DNA of 40,668 bases from Paracoccaceae bacterium (GTDB lineage: Bacteria > Pseudomonadota > Alphaproteobacteria > Rhizobiales > Stappiaceae): positions 1 through 40,668 of the forward strand of contig PARB01000058.1 in the NCBI GenBank assembly GCA_002709505.1, in the 5' to 3' direction. The position numbers and the translations under genes were made by a program. Under the pieces are notes generated by a model. That model had not been told where the DNA came from, searched no databases, and saw only the letters and a list, made by a program, of their open reading frames with translations. The first letter of the stretch is position 1; each line of letters begins with the position of its first letter. This document shows positions 25,644-33,385 of the stretch, piece after piece.

Positions 25644-26189
25644 ATGCAGCAGGGCAAGTCTATGTCATCTGACCGAGGCTGGGCGTGGCGGTCCCTGCAA
25701 GGCGTGCTGAACGCCGTTGCCGCGGTGGGGACGCTCTGGATTGTCGCGATCATGCTGTTGATCGTGGCCGACGTCGTCGGCCGCAATTTCTTCGCGATGC
25801 CGATCATCGGCGTCGCGGAGATCGCGGCCCGCTCCGTGGTCGCCATCGTCTTCCTGATGCTCCCGGCGGCCGCGCTCAACGGCACGCTGATCCGCGCCGA
25901 CTTCCTGCAGCGCGGTCTAAACCGGCTCGCACCGAAGTCCGTCGTGACGCTTGAGGTTCTGTTCGGGCTGACCGGCGCCGTGCTGTTTGCGCTCGTCGCG
26001 CTCGCGTCCTGGCCCGACACCCTACGGGCCTGGACCAGCGACGAGTTCTTCGGCGTTCGCGGCGTCTGGACCCTCCCGACGCTGCCGTTCCGGATGATCG
26101 TCGTCGGCGGCTCCGCCGCAACGGCGCTTGCATTCCTCGTCGAGGCCCTCGGCAGGCTGACCACACTTCGACCCGACAGGGCGCTTTGA
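25644..26189 (+). CDS. dctQ: TRAP transporter small permease (DctQ type)
   Basis: A 181-aa four-segment membrane protein. WIVAIMLLIVADVVGRNFFAMPIIGVAEIA is the most conserved part of DctQ proteins (VxxRxxF plus the E of the following helix). GGGGTGAA precedes the ATG at 25644; an ATG six codons later is an alternative. It lies between the binding protein and the large permease, whose start follows after one base. Confidence 0.9.
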   Translation: MQQGKSMSSDRGWAWRSLQGVLNAVAAVGTLWIVAIMLLIVADVVGRNFFAMPIIGVAEIAARSVVAIVFLMLPAAALNGTLIRADFLQRGLNRLAPKSVVTLEVLFGLTGAVLFALVALASWPDTLRAWTSDEFFGVRGVWTLPTLPFRMIVVGGSAATALAFLVEALGRLTTLRPDRAL

Positions 26190-26190
26190 C

Positions 26191-27513
26191 ATGAGCAATA
26201 TTTCAATCGGACTGATGCTGATCGGCGTCCTGTTCGTGCTTGTCGTGATGGGCATGCGCATCGCCGTCGCGCTTCTTGCCGTCGGCTTTGCCGGCGTGTG
26301 GATCATTCGCGGCAATTTCGATCTGGCGATGAAACTCATGTCGATCGCCGCCTACAATGGCGTTGCCAACTATCTGTTCGCGACCATTCCGCTGTTCGTG
26401 CTGATGGGCCATCTCGTCAGCATCTCCAACGTCGGCAAGGACACGTTCGACGTGGCCGAAACGCTATTGCGCAAGCTGCTCGGCGGACTGGGGATCGCCA
26501 CCGTTACGGCCAACACCGTGTTTGCCGCCGTCACGGGCGTGTCCATCGCCTCTGCCGCCGTTTTCACCAAGGTGGCCGTGCCGGAAATGACGCGCCACGG
26601 CTACCGGCCGTCGTTTTCCGCCGGCACCGTTGCCGGCAGTTCGGTCCTTGGCATGCTGGTGCCGCCTAGTCTGCTCCTGATCATCTACGGCGTGCTCGCC
26701 GAACAGTCGATCGGGCGCATGTTCATCGCCGGGCTGGTGCCGGGCGCGCTTCTGGCCGGCGGCTTCGTGGTGATGATCCTGATGCTGGCGAAATTCGCGC
26801 CGGGCTTCGTCTTCACTCGCGAGCACCTGGAGCAAAAGAGCCGCCGGACGGAAGACGCGCCGAAACTGTCAGGCCGGGAGATCCTTCTCAAGTCGTTGCC
26901 GATCGTCATCCTCGTCGCCTTCGTGCTCGGCGGGCTCTACTCGGGCTTCTTCACGCCGACCGAGGCCGGAGGTGTCGGCGCCTTCGCCGCGCTGGTGATC
27001 GCGGTCCTGCGCCGGAGCCTGAACCTGCGGCGGACCTGGAGCGTGCTCACGCAGACCGGGTCGATCTCCGTCGGCATCCTGGTGCTTCTTGTCGCCGCCG
27101 GCTTCTACAGCCAGATGCTGGCCGTTGCCGGCATCCCCAATGCCATCGGGTCCTTCGTTCAGAACAGCGGGTTCGGGGCGACGGGCTTCCTGGTCGTCTA
27201 TGTCCTCCTGGTGCTGCTGCTTGGCATGATCCTCGACAGCAGTTCCATCCTGCTGATCGTCGTGCCGATTGCAGCCCCCATCGCCCAGGGGCTCGGCTTC
27301 GATCTCGTGCACTTCGGCATCATCACCGTGATCGCGGTGGAGGTCGGCCTGCTGACGCCTCCGTTCGGGATCTCGATCTTCACCGTGCATTCCACGCTGG
27401 GAGACCGGCGCACCTCGCTGGAATCGATCTTTGCCGGTGCGCTGCCCTTCGTCGGGGTGATGCTCGGCGTGCTGGTGCTGATCGCCCTGTTTCCGCAACT
27501 GGTGATCGGCTAG
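26191..27513 (+). CDS. dctM: TRAP transporter large permease (DctM type)
   Basis: A 440-aa membrane protein with the DctM pattern: VLFVLVVMGMRIAVALLAVGF at the N-terminus, ATIPLFVLMGHLVS, GVSIASAAVFTKVAVPEM, GMLVPPSLLLIIYGVLAEQSIG, the GFFTPTEAGGVGAF motif, and EVGLLTPPFGISIF near the C-terminus. Length is normal. It is the last gene of the TetR-controlled operon; the convergent LysE gene ends 16 bases further on, with no clear terminator in between. Confidence 0.95.
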   Translation: MSNISIGLMLIGVLFVLVVMGMRIAVALLAVGFAGVWIIRGNFDLAMKLMSIAAYNGVANYLFATIPLFVLMGHLVSISNVGKDTFDVAETLLRKLLGGLGIATVTANTVFAAVTGVSIASAAVFTKVAVPEMTRHGYRPSFSAGTVAGSSVLGMLVPPSLLLIIYGVLAEQSIGRMFIAGLVPGALLAGGFVVMILMLAKFAPGFVFTREHLEQKSRRTEDAPKLSGREILLKSLPIVILVAFVLGGLYSGFFTPTEAGGVGAFAALVIAVLRRSLNLRRTWSVLTQTGSISVGILVLLVAAGFYSQMLAVAGIPNAIGSFVQNSGFGATGFLVVYVLLVLLLGMILDSSSILLIVVPIAAPIAQGLGFDLVHFGIITVIAVEVGLLTPPFGISIFTVHSTLGDRRTSLESIFAGALPFVGVMLGVLVLIALFPQLVIG

Positions 27514-27529
27514 CGAGCGCGGGCGGCGT

Positions 27530-28183
27530 TTACCGGGCGATCATGACGGCGACATGGACGAGCGTCGCCACGCCGAAGGCGAGGAACACCAGCGCGGAGC
27601 TTGCGGCAATCATGCGGCGCCGCACCCGCAGGATGTGCTGGAGACCGGGCAGCGCGAAAGCTTCGGAGACCGCGCCGTGAACAATCACGGAGTTCACGAA
27701 GAACAGCAGGACCACGAGCACATAGTCCGGCGGGGTCATTGACGCGAGCGGCAGGGTGGTCGCGAACACCGAGCCGAAGAAGACGGCCGATTTCGGATTG
27801 GCGATGTTGACGAGGAAGCCGCTCGGAAACGCCTGCCAGCGATCGGCGGGCACGGCGTCCGGCCGGGGGCCATCGCCTGGCTCCCCTGCGCCGGCGGCCA
27901 TGCCGAACAAGATCCTTGCACCCAGATAGATCAAAAACAGGCTGCCCAGGACATTCAGCAGCAGGAAGGAGCTTTCGCTCGTGGCTTCTCCGGCGAAATA
28001 GATCGCCGCGCAGGCGCCGGAGGAAAACACCAGCCCGGCGGAGGCGATGCCGACCACCGCGGACATCCGGGTTGCCGGGCTTCCTTGCGACAGTGTGAGC
28101 AGCAGGAACTGGTTGGGTCCGGGGACCAGCATGGCAACGGCCTGGATGGCGAGGGCAGTCGCAAGTTCGACTGAGGGAACCAT
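27530..28183 (-). CDS. LysE-family amino acid/metabolite exporter
   Basis: A 217-aa inner-membrane protein of the LysE/RhtB family. VPGPNQFLLLTLSQG near residue 20 is the family's PGP signature and FLVNIANPKSAVFFGSVF is the NPK motif in the middle. Six hydrophobic segments are visible, the usual number. Its ATG directly follows the TAA of the glutamine-synthetase-like gene with no spacer. It is thus the last gene of the five-gene minus-strand operon and probably exports the product or a toxic intermediate. The exact substrate is not evident. Confidence 0.92.
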   Translation of the reverse strand: MVPSVELATALAIQAVAMLVPGPNQFLLLTLSQGSPATRMSAVVGIASAGLVFSSGACAAIYFAGEATSESSFLLLNVLGSLFLIYLGARILFGMAAGAGEPGDGPRPDAVPADRWQAFPSGFLVNIANPKSAVFFGSVFATTLPLASMTPPDYVLVVLLFFVNSVIVHGAVSEAFALPGLQHILRVRRRMIAASSALVFLAFGVATLVHVAVMIAR

Positions 28184-29404
28184 TTACAGGACCTTCAGCA
28201 AGGCGCCGCGTTCAGCCTCGAAGGTGGCGAACTCGGTGGCCTTTTGCGCTTCGTGGCGTTTCATCGACGCGAAAAGCGAGATCGTCTCCTCCGGCAGCGC
28301 GGCGCGGGCAAGCCGGCTTTCTTCGAACTCCGCGATGCTGTTGGCGAAGACGAAGTCGAGCGGCCGGGGCGCGGGGATCTCGTCGCCGTCGGAGGCCATG
28401 CTCATGCCGGCAAGGATCATCAGGATCGCGAGATAGGGATTGGCGTCCGCCGTCGGCGTGCGCAGTTCCACGCGCGGCGTGCCGTCTTCCTCCAGACGCC
28501 GCAGGGCGGAAAAACGGCCGCCGTCGCTGATGTCGTTCATGCCGGAGCGAAAGGAGGCGATGTGCCGTGCATAGCGGCTGTTGCAGGTCGGGCTGATCGC
28601 GAGGAGCGCCTCGTCGAGCACGCGCACCATCCCGCTCGCGATCCGCTTTGACCATGTCGCCGCGTCTGCCCCGTCAGAGCGCGCGGACACATGAAGGTGC
28701 AGGTTGCTCGGCGAGCGGTTCTGGTCCTCAACGGCGATGAAGGTGCAGCGAAGGCCGTGCGACGCGGCGACCGTGCGGCAGATCAGGCGCGCAAGGAAGA
28801 TCCGGTCGGCCTGCTCCAGAGGGTCGCTGTGGTCGAGGGCGATTTCATACTGGTCGCGCTCGTTTTCCTGGGAGATGTCGCGCCAGCCGAGCCCGGCGTG
28901 ATCGAGTGCCTCCAGCATCTCCCTCAGGCAGTGCTGCCGAATGCCGATCCCGCCGAAGGCATAGGCCTGGCCGTCGGGGGCCAGATGTGCCCGGTTGGCG
29001 CCGTCGATGAGATAGAATTCAAGCTCAGCTCCAATCCGCACGCCAAGAAGGTCGCTCGTGCGGTTGAGAAAGCTCCGGAGATGCATGCGAAAGTCGAGAG
29101 GATGCGGATCGCCGCGCGGATCGGCGACCGCTCCGATGGCGATTTCCGAGGCGCCGAGCACGCCGGCCGTGCCCCTTTTCAGCGGCCGCGCATCCTGTTC
29201 CGTGACCGCGACTTTGATATCGGCAGCGCCAAACGGTTTCGCCAGGACTGGGAAGAGGACCGGGTGGCCGTAGACGTCCTTGGAAAAGACGCCTGACGAG
29301 AAACCCACCCTCTGCATCTCGTCAAGACCCCGGTTGAGCAGCTTGCCGCGGGCAATGCCGTGGGCATCGGGAAACAGAACGAGGGTTCGCCGTGCGTCCG
29401 TCAT
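28184..29404 (-). CDS. Divergent glutamine-synthetase-like ATP-dependent ligase
   Basis: A 406-aa protein of the glutamine synthetase fold, somewhat shorter than usual. The N-terminal beta-grasp sequence is visible (LVLFPDAHGIARGKLLNRG). Retained catalytic elements are GAELEFYLI (metal-binding Glu), DQYEIALD, SNLHLHVSA (the HxH/S nucleotide loop), GRFSALRR (equivalent to NRSAxxR) and RVELRTPTADANPYLA. The canonical KP before the HxH loop is replaced by EDQNRSP and the substrate loop NSYKRLxPG by NSRYARHIASF. It probably activates a carboxylate by phosphorylation and joins it to an amine other than ammonia, as gamma-glutamylpolyamine or methylamide synthetases do. It overlaps the sulfotransferase gene by four bases. 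Confidence 0.88.
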   Translation of the reverse strand: MTDARRTLVLFPDAHGIARGKLLNRGLDEMQRVGFSSGVFSKDVYGHPVLFPVLAKPFGAADIKVAVTEQDARPLKRGTAGVLGASEIAIGAVADPRGDPHPLDFRMHLRSFLNRTSDLLGVRIGAELEFYLIDGANRAHLAPDGQAYAFGGIGIRQHCLREMLEALDHAGLGWRDISQENERDQYEIALDHSDPLEQADRIFLARLICRTVAASHGLRCTFIAVEDQNRSPSNLHLHVSARSDGADAATWSKRIASGMVRVLDEALLAISPTCNSRYARHIASFRSGMNDISDGGRFSALRRLEEDGTPRVELRTPTADANPYLAILMILAGMSMASDGDEIPAPRPLDFVFANSIAEFEESRLARAALPEETISLFASMKRHEAQKATEFATFEAERGALLKVL

Positions 29405-30207
29405 ATCGGGTCGGGCCTTATCCTGTCGGCCGTCAACCGGCGGTAGATCTCTTGCGCCCGTGTCACCATCTCGCGGTGGGCCGGGTCGACCCGCACCGGG
29501 GTTTCTGCCGCAGGCGGCAGAATCCTGCGGCTTTTCTCCAGGGTTTCATGCCATTTCGCCTGGGACAGTTCCTCGTGAGGCGCCCAATCCCGGATGCGAC
29601 CGTCTTCCCAAGTCAACATGTCGGGAGAATAGCGGACATCGCTCCACACGCAAAGCTTGTATGCGATTGCATGCGGGTCGGCGCGAAATTCCTCCCCGTC
29701 GAGGGCGATTGCAGCGCCTTGCAGGGCGTGGACGCGGTTCCATATCCGTTCCAGCGCCGTGAAGCCGAACTCGTCCTCGGTGAAGTCCGGCTTGATGCGG
29801 ATGAGGGAGGCATAGACCTTGAGCGGGTCGCGGGTCAGGAAGATGTTCCGGGCGGTCGCCAGCAATGCGTCGGTGACATAGGGCTCGGCCTGAAACGCCA
29901 GATCCTTGATGAAAACCGGTCCGCGCCGGCCGGCCTCTTCCAGCCGGGCGTTGACCGCATCCGCCTCGACGGGATCCTGTGCCGGGACGGCCGGGTCGCC
30001 GTAGCGCCGCGAGCGGCGCTTGGAGCTGAAATAATAAGTGTCGGTGAAGGGCTCGTGCAGGACGTCGAGGCCATCGGCATTCTTCATCACCCGTTCCAGG
30101 GCCGTGGAGATCGAGCGGGGGGTGGCCCACAGGAAGATGCGCGCGTCCGTCTCGCGTTTGTCCCCGGCAAGGGCGCGCGTCTCAATCCGAAAAGCTGAAG
30201 ACGTCAT
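29401..30207 (-). CDS. PAPS-dependent sulfotransferase-family protein
   Basis: A 268-aa protein. The start at MTSSAFRIETRAL is preceded by AGGGAAA and overlaps the decarboxylase end by 26 bases; the frame is open further up but without a start of similar quality. The phosphosulfate-binding P-loop ATPRSISTAL (residues 29-37) and the 3'-phosphate-binding segment TRDPLKVYAS (about 125-134) are intact. An early HEPF (51-54) may supply the catalytic His. The closest resemblance is to sulfotransferases of the small-molecule type. Inferred role: sulfation of a hydroxyl group, possibly one made by the dioxygenase of the same operon. Confidence 0.85.
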   Translation of the reverse strand: MTSSAFRIETRALAGDKRETDARIFLWATPRSISTALERVMKNADGLDVLHEPFTDTYYFSSKRRSRRYGDPAVPAQDPVEADAVNARLEEAGRRGPVFIKDLAFQAEPYVTDALLATARNIFLTRDPLKVYASLIRIKPDFTEDEFGFTALERIWNRVHALQGAAIALDGEEFRADPHAIAYKLCVWSDVRYSPDMLTWEDGRIRDWAPHEELSQAKWHETLEKSRRILPPAAETPVRVDPAHREMVTRAQEIYRRLTADRIRPDPI

Positions 30208-31531
30208 CGTAGGTTTCCCTTCGCCAGACGAGCGTCCCGTCGCGGCCGTCGCGCATGGCGACCGCAGCGCGCAACTGGTTGAAATTGGTGGAGCGTGAAA
30301 CCGTGTAGGCACCGGCATCGGAGAGGACGACGAGATCCCCGGCCGCAAGCGAGGCCGGCACCCTTGCGCGGTCCATGACGATGTCGCCTTCGAAGCAAAG
30401 CGGCCCGCCGATGGTGCAGTCGGGATCGTCGTCCCTGACGGGCAATTCCTCGCCGGCGCGAAAGAAGCGCAGCCGACGGCGCTCGCCGAAGGCCGCCGTG
30501 GGGAGGATGTTCAGGCCGGCGTCGATCACCACCCATCGTTTCTCCGGCAAGACCTTCAAGCCGGCAACGCGGGCAACGAGCACCATGCCGGCCGACATCA
30601 GGTAGCGGCCGGGCTCGCAGCCGATGCGAAGGTCGTCCAGGCCGTGTTCGTGAAGACTCCGGGCAAGCCCCCGGGTGAAGGCGGCCATGTCGAAGGTCTC
30701 GTCGGGGGCGTCTTCAAGGCGTTCGCCCATCGTGGCCTTGAGCGCGCTCCACCAGCCGCGCTTGCTGCGCTGCATGCCGGGAACGCCGAACCCGCCGCCG
30801 ACATTGAGTTCGCGGATTTGCCTGCCGGATGCGCGCAAGCCGGCCACGAAGCAGAGCACCGGGTCCAGTGCCGCAAGAAAGAGCGTCGCGTCGGTGATCT
30901 GGGAATTCAGATGCGCATGGACGGTCTCGAAGGAAAAGCCGGAAGCGGATATCCGCTCGGCCATGTGCCCGGCCAGACCGTCGTCGAGCGGCCAGCCGAA
31001 TTTCGCCGACCGCTGTTTCGCGGCATGCGCCTGGACGAAGCTCCGGTCGCGTGCCGCGAAGACGGGCAGGCCCGGATTGACCCGAAGTCCGAGGCGTGCC
31101 GTGGTAATTCGTCCGCTCGTACGCAACGCCTCAAGCGTTTCGAGCTCTTCCGCCAGGTCGATGTTGATGGTGATGCCGTCGCGGGCGGCCCGCTCGAGTT
31201 CCCCGGCGCGTTTCAGCGGACCGTTGAAGACGATGTCGCTTGGCGGACAGAGCTTGAGAGCGAGTTCCATCTCGAAGCCGGAGACCACATCCGCGCCCAT
31301 GCCGAGCGCATGGGCGGAGCGGCAGAGCGCGGGCATATAGTTGGTCTTGTAGGAGAGATAGGCCTTCGGGTGCGCGAAGGCGGATTGCCATGTCTTCAGG
31401 AAGGCGGAAACGCTCGCGCGAAAATAGGCGTCGTCATAGACGAACAGCGGCGTTCCGTGGCGCTCGGCCAGCACCTCAATCTCCTCCGCGCCAAGGTCGG
31501 TAAAGGGTTCGGGAGACGTCAGCGCGAGCAT
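30182..31531 (-). CDS. Fold-type III PLP-dependent amino acid decarboxylase
   Basis: A 449-aa protein of the ornithine/diaminopimelate decarboxylase family. The PLP Lys is K62 in LSYKTNYMPALC. The phosphate-binding Gly-rich turn is LNVGGGFGVPG, and EPGRYLMSAG carries the Glu that contacts PLP. Near residue 378 the catalytic Cys region reads GGPLCFEGD, where diaminopimelate decarboxylases have GPxCESxD and ornithine decarboxylases GPTCDGxD. Substitution of the Glu by Phe argues against diaminopimelate as substrate. SDAGAYTVSRSTNFNQ closes the barrel. It probably decarboxylates an amino acid or conjugate in the pathway of this operon, and lies 19 bases after the dioxygenase gene. Confidence 0.9.
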   Translation of the reverse strand: MLALTSPEPFTDLGAEEIEVLAERHGTPLFVYDDAYFRASVSAFLKTWQSAFAHPKAYLSYKTNYMPALCRSAHALGMGADVVSGFEMELALKLCPPSDIVFNGPLKRAGELERAARDGITINIDLAEELETLEALRTSGRITTARLGLRVNPGLPVFAARDRSFVQAHAAKQRSAKFGWPLDDGLAGHMAERISASGFSFETVHAHLNSQITDATLFLAALDPVLCFVAGLRASGRQIRELNVGGGFGVPGMQRSKRGWWSALKATMGERLEDAPDETFDMAAFTRGLARSLHEHGLDDLRIGCEPGRYLMSAGMVLVARVAGLKVLPEKRWVVIDAGLNILPTAAFGERRRLRFFRAGEELPVRDDDPDCTIGGPLCFEGDIVMDRARVPASLAAGDLVVLSDAGAYTVSRSTNFNQLRAAVAMRDGRDGTLVWRRETYDDVFSFSD

Positions 31532-31550
31532 GGTCTGGCGTCCCGCGCTG

Positions 31551-32273
31551 TCATTCGGCGGCCACGGAATTCGCCGGCGAGGCGTCGGCGGTCGCGAATT
31601 CCTCGAACTCCTGTCCGTAGCGCCGGTCGGCCCAGGGATTGATGGAGATCACCCAGATGTCGCGGTACCCACCCTCGGGGGAGGCGGCGCGAATGTCGCG
31701 GGCGCCGTGAACCATGTCCTCGTCGCGCATGATCAGACATTGCCCCGGCTCCAGCACTTGCTCGAAGAAGGGTTCGGTCTTGCCGATCTGGTAGAGGGTG
31801 GATTCACCTCCGGTGACATTGGAACGTGCCCAGACCGTCACGCTGGTGATGTGGTGACCGTCGCGATGCGGGCCCTCCGGGATGGTCTTGCCCTGAAACA
31901 CCTCGTCGACGCGGGTGCGCCACTGGTGGAGATTGACCTGGAACACCGCACGCGTATCGAAGCGCAGCGCCTCTGCAATCGTCGCGAACTGCGGGGTCGG
32001 GTCGACGCCCGCGATCGGTTCGAACGCCCGGCGCACGCCGCCGACCTTCTGGTTGTAGGCTTTGGCCTGGATGAAAGGGCGGTGGGTCAGGACGCGACAG
32101 GCCCAGCGGTCGTGTTCGTGAAACAGGATGTACTGGGAAAACTGGCGCCAGCGCTCCTTGTAGTAGGGATCCTCCGGCAGCCGGTCGAAATTGGCGCGGG
32201 CCTCCTGGGAAAGCGGCGGCATTTCGAGGATCCGGTAGCCGAGCGGCCCGAGATGAAATCCGATGTGATCCAT
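31551..32273 (-). CDS. 2-oxoglutarate/Fe(II)-dependent dioxygenase (2OG-Fe_Oxy_2-like)
   Basis: A 240-aa protein resembling the small 2OG-Fe(II) dioxygenases that hydroxylate free amino acids (the L-isoleucine dioxygenase-type family). The metal-binding HxD is in PEGPHRDGHHITSVTV (about residue 135) and the distal His is probably in DEDMVHGARDI (about 187). A preceding stretch IQAKAYNQKVGGVRRAFEPI also looks family-typical. It is the first gene of the five-gene operon, with a TATAAT -10 and operator 29-50 bases upstream. Substrate unknown; hydroxylation of an amino acid before decarboxylation and ligation is an inference from neighbours. Confidence 0.85.
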   Translation of the reverse strand: MDHIGFHLGPLGYRILEMPPLSQEARANFDRLPEDPYYKERWRQFSQYILFHEHDRWACRVLTHRPFIQAKAYNQKVGGVRRAFEPIAGVDPTPQFATIAEALRFDTRAVFQVNLHQWRTRVDEVFQGKTIPEGPHRDGHHITSVTVWARSNVTGGESTLYQIGKTEPFFEQVLEPGQCLIMRDEDMVHGARDIRAASPEGGYRDIWVISINPWADRRYGQEFEEFATADASPANSVAAE

Positions 32274-32301
32274 GATCGCGCATCCTTTGCCATTGGGCTG
32301 G

Positions 32302-32323
32302 TTGTGCGATCCTACAAATTATA
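32302..32323 (-). promoter_or_regulatory. -10 element and GATC-centred operator of the dioxygenase operon
   Basis: On the minus strand TATAAT (32318-32323) is immediately followed by the palindrome TTGTAGGATCGCACAA (32302-32317), which would cover the transcription start. The half GATCCTACAA is identical to that in the TRAP operon operator at 6385-6394, also directly downstream of its -10. A GntR/FCD-type repressor shared by both operons is inferred. Confidence 0.65.
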
Positions 32324-32328
32324 CCCAA

Positions 32329-32354
32329 GATTGCAATTATCCGTTGTTGCAATC
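32329..32354. promoter_or_regulatory. Perfect inverted repeat in the dioxygenase/nei intergenic region
   Basis: GATTGCAA (32329-32336) and TTGCAATC (32347-32354) form an 8-bp dyad with 10 bases between. TTGCAAT also occurs as a direct repeat 16 bases apart. The region is AT-rich against a GC-rich background and lies upstream of the -10 of the dioxygenase operon, where an activator would bind. Confidence 0.5.
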
Positions 32355-32496
32355 GTGCCTTTTGAAGCGCCCGGCGGTGGCGGCGAGGGCCAATCCCGGG
32401 CCGCTCAATGCGCCACTGATCCGGTTTCCGTTCCGCGTGCGTAGAGGATCGGGCGCGGCACGCGCGCATCTTTCCTCTATTTTGCAAGGAGGTACC

Positions 32497-33279
32497 ATGC
32501 CCGAAGGGCATACGATCCACCGCGCGGCGCGCGACCACCAGCGCATCCTTGCGGGGCGGTCCTTGCGGGTTTCCTCGCCGCAGGGACGGTTCGCCGCCGG
32601 CGCGGACCATCTCGACGGGCGCGCCTGTCTCGACGTCGAGGCCTATGGCAAGCATCTGGTCTACCGGTTCGACGGGGAGAGCTATCTGCATGTCCACCTC
32701 GGTCTGTTCGGGCGGATCAAAAAGCGCAAGCTCCCCGCGCCCGAACCGGTCGGCGCGGTGCGCGTGAGGCTTGAGGGCGACACGCATCTGGTCGACATCA
32801 ACGGGCCGGCGATCTGCGAGACGCTCGACGGCGACGGCTTTCAGGCCCTTACGGGCCGTATCGGTCCGGATGTGCTGCGCGAGGATGCCGATCCCGAACG
32901 CGCCTTTCACCGGATTTCGCGCAGCCGCACCAGCATCGGCCGGCTGATCATGAACCAGGCGGTGATGGCCGGGATCGGCAATATCTATCGCACCGAAATC
33001 CTCTGGCGGCAGGGGATCCATCCCGACCGGCCCGGACGCGAGATTTCGCGCGCGGAGTTCGACGCGATCTGGACCGACGCGGTGCATCTGCTTCAGATCG
33101 GCGTCCGCAAGAATGCGATTGTCACCGTCGACAATGCGCCGCCGGGCCGCAGCCGCTACCGCGAGCGGGTCAATATCTTCAACAAGGATCGCTGCCCCAA
33201 ATGCGACGGGGCGATTGTCCGCATGGAGATCGACACGCGGCGGGCCTTTGCCTGCGAGGTCTGCCAGCCGACCGGCTGA
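32497..33279 (+). CDS. nei: Fpg/Nei-family DNA glycosylase (endonuclease VIII-like)
   Basis: A 260-aa base-excision repair enzyme that removes oxidised bases and cuts the abasic site. The mature N-terminus PEGHTIHRAARDH supplies the catalytic Pro2 and Glu3, with His rather than the LPEVE motif of Fpg, as in Nei-like proteins. The helix-two-turn-helix is in IMNQAVMAGIGNIYRTEIL. A C-terminal zinc finger has two Cys pairs (CPKC...CEVC), and PPGRSRYRERVNIFNKD precedes it. AAGGAGG lies five bases before the ATG, which fixes the start inside a longer frame. It is divergent from the dioxygenase operon and is probably functionally unrelated to it. Confidence 0.94.
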   Translation: MPEGHTIHRAARDHQRILAGRSLRVSSPQGRFAAGADHLDGRACLDVEAYGKHLVYRFDGESYLHVHLGLFGRIKKRKLPAPEPVGAVRVRLEGDTHLVDINGPAICETLDGDGFQALTGRIGPDVLREDADPERAFHRISRSRTSIGRLIMNQAVMAGIGNIYRTEILWRQGIHPDRPGREISRAEFDAIWTDAVHLLQIGVRKNAIVTVDNAPPGRSRYRERVNIFNKDRCPKCDGAIVRMEIDTRRAFACEVCQPTG

Positions 33280-33385
33280 GGCGCGGTGCCGCCGCTCCAA
33301 GGCTCGACATTCGCGCCCGGACGCGCGACCGTACCCTCCTCGATTGCGAAACCATGCGAAGGGGGAGGCGCTGGTGGAGATCCTG

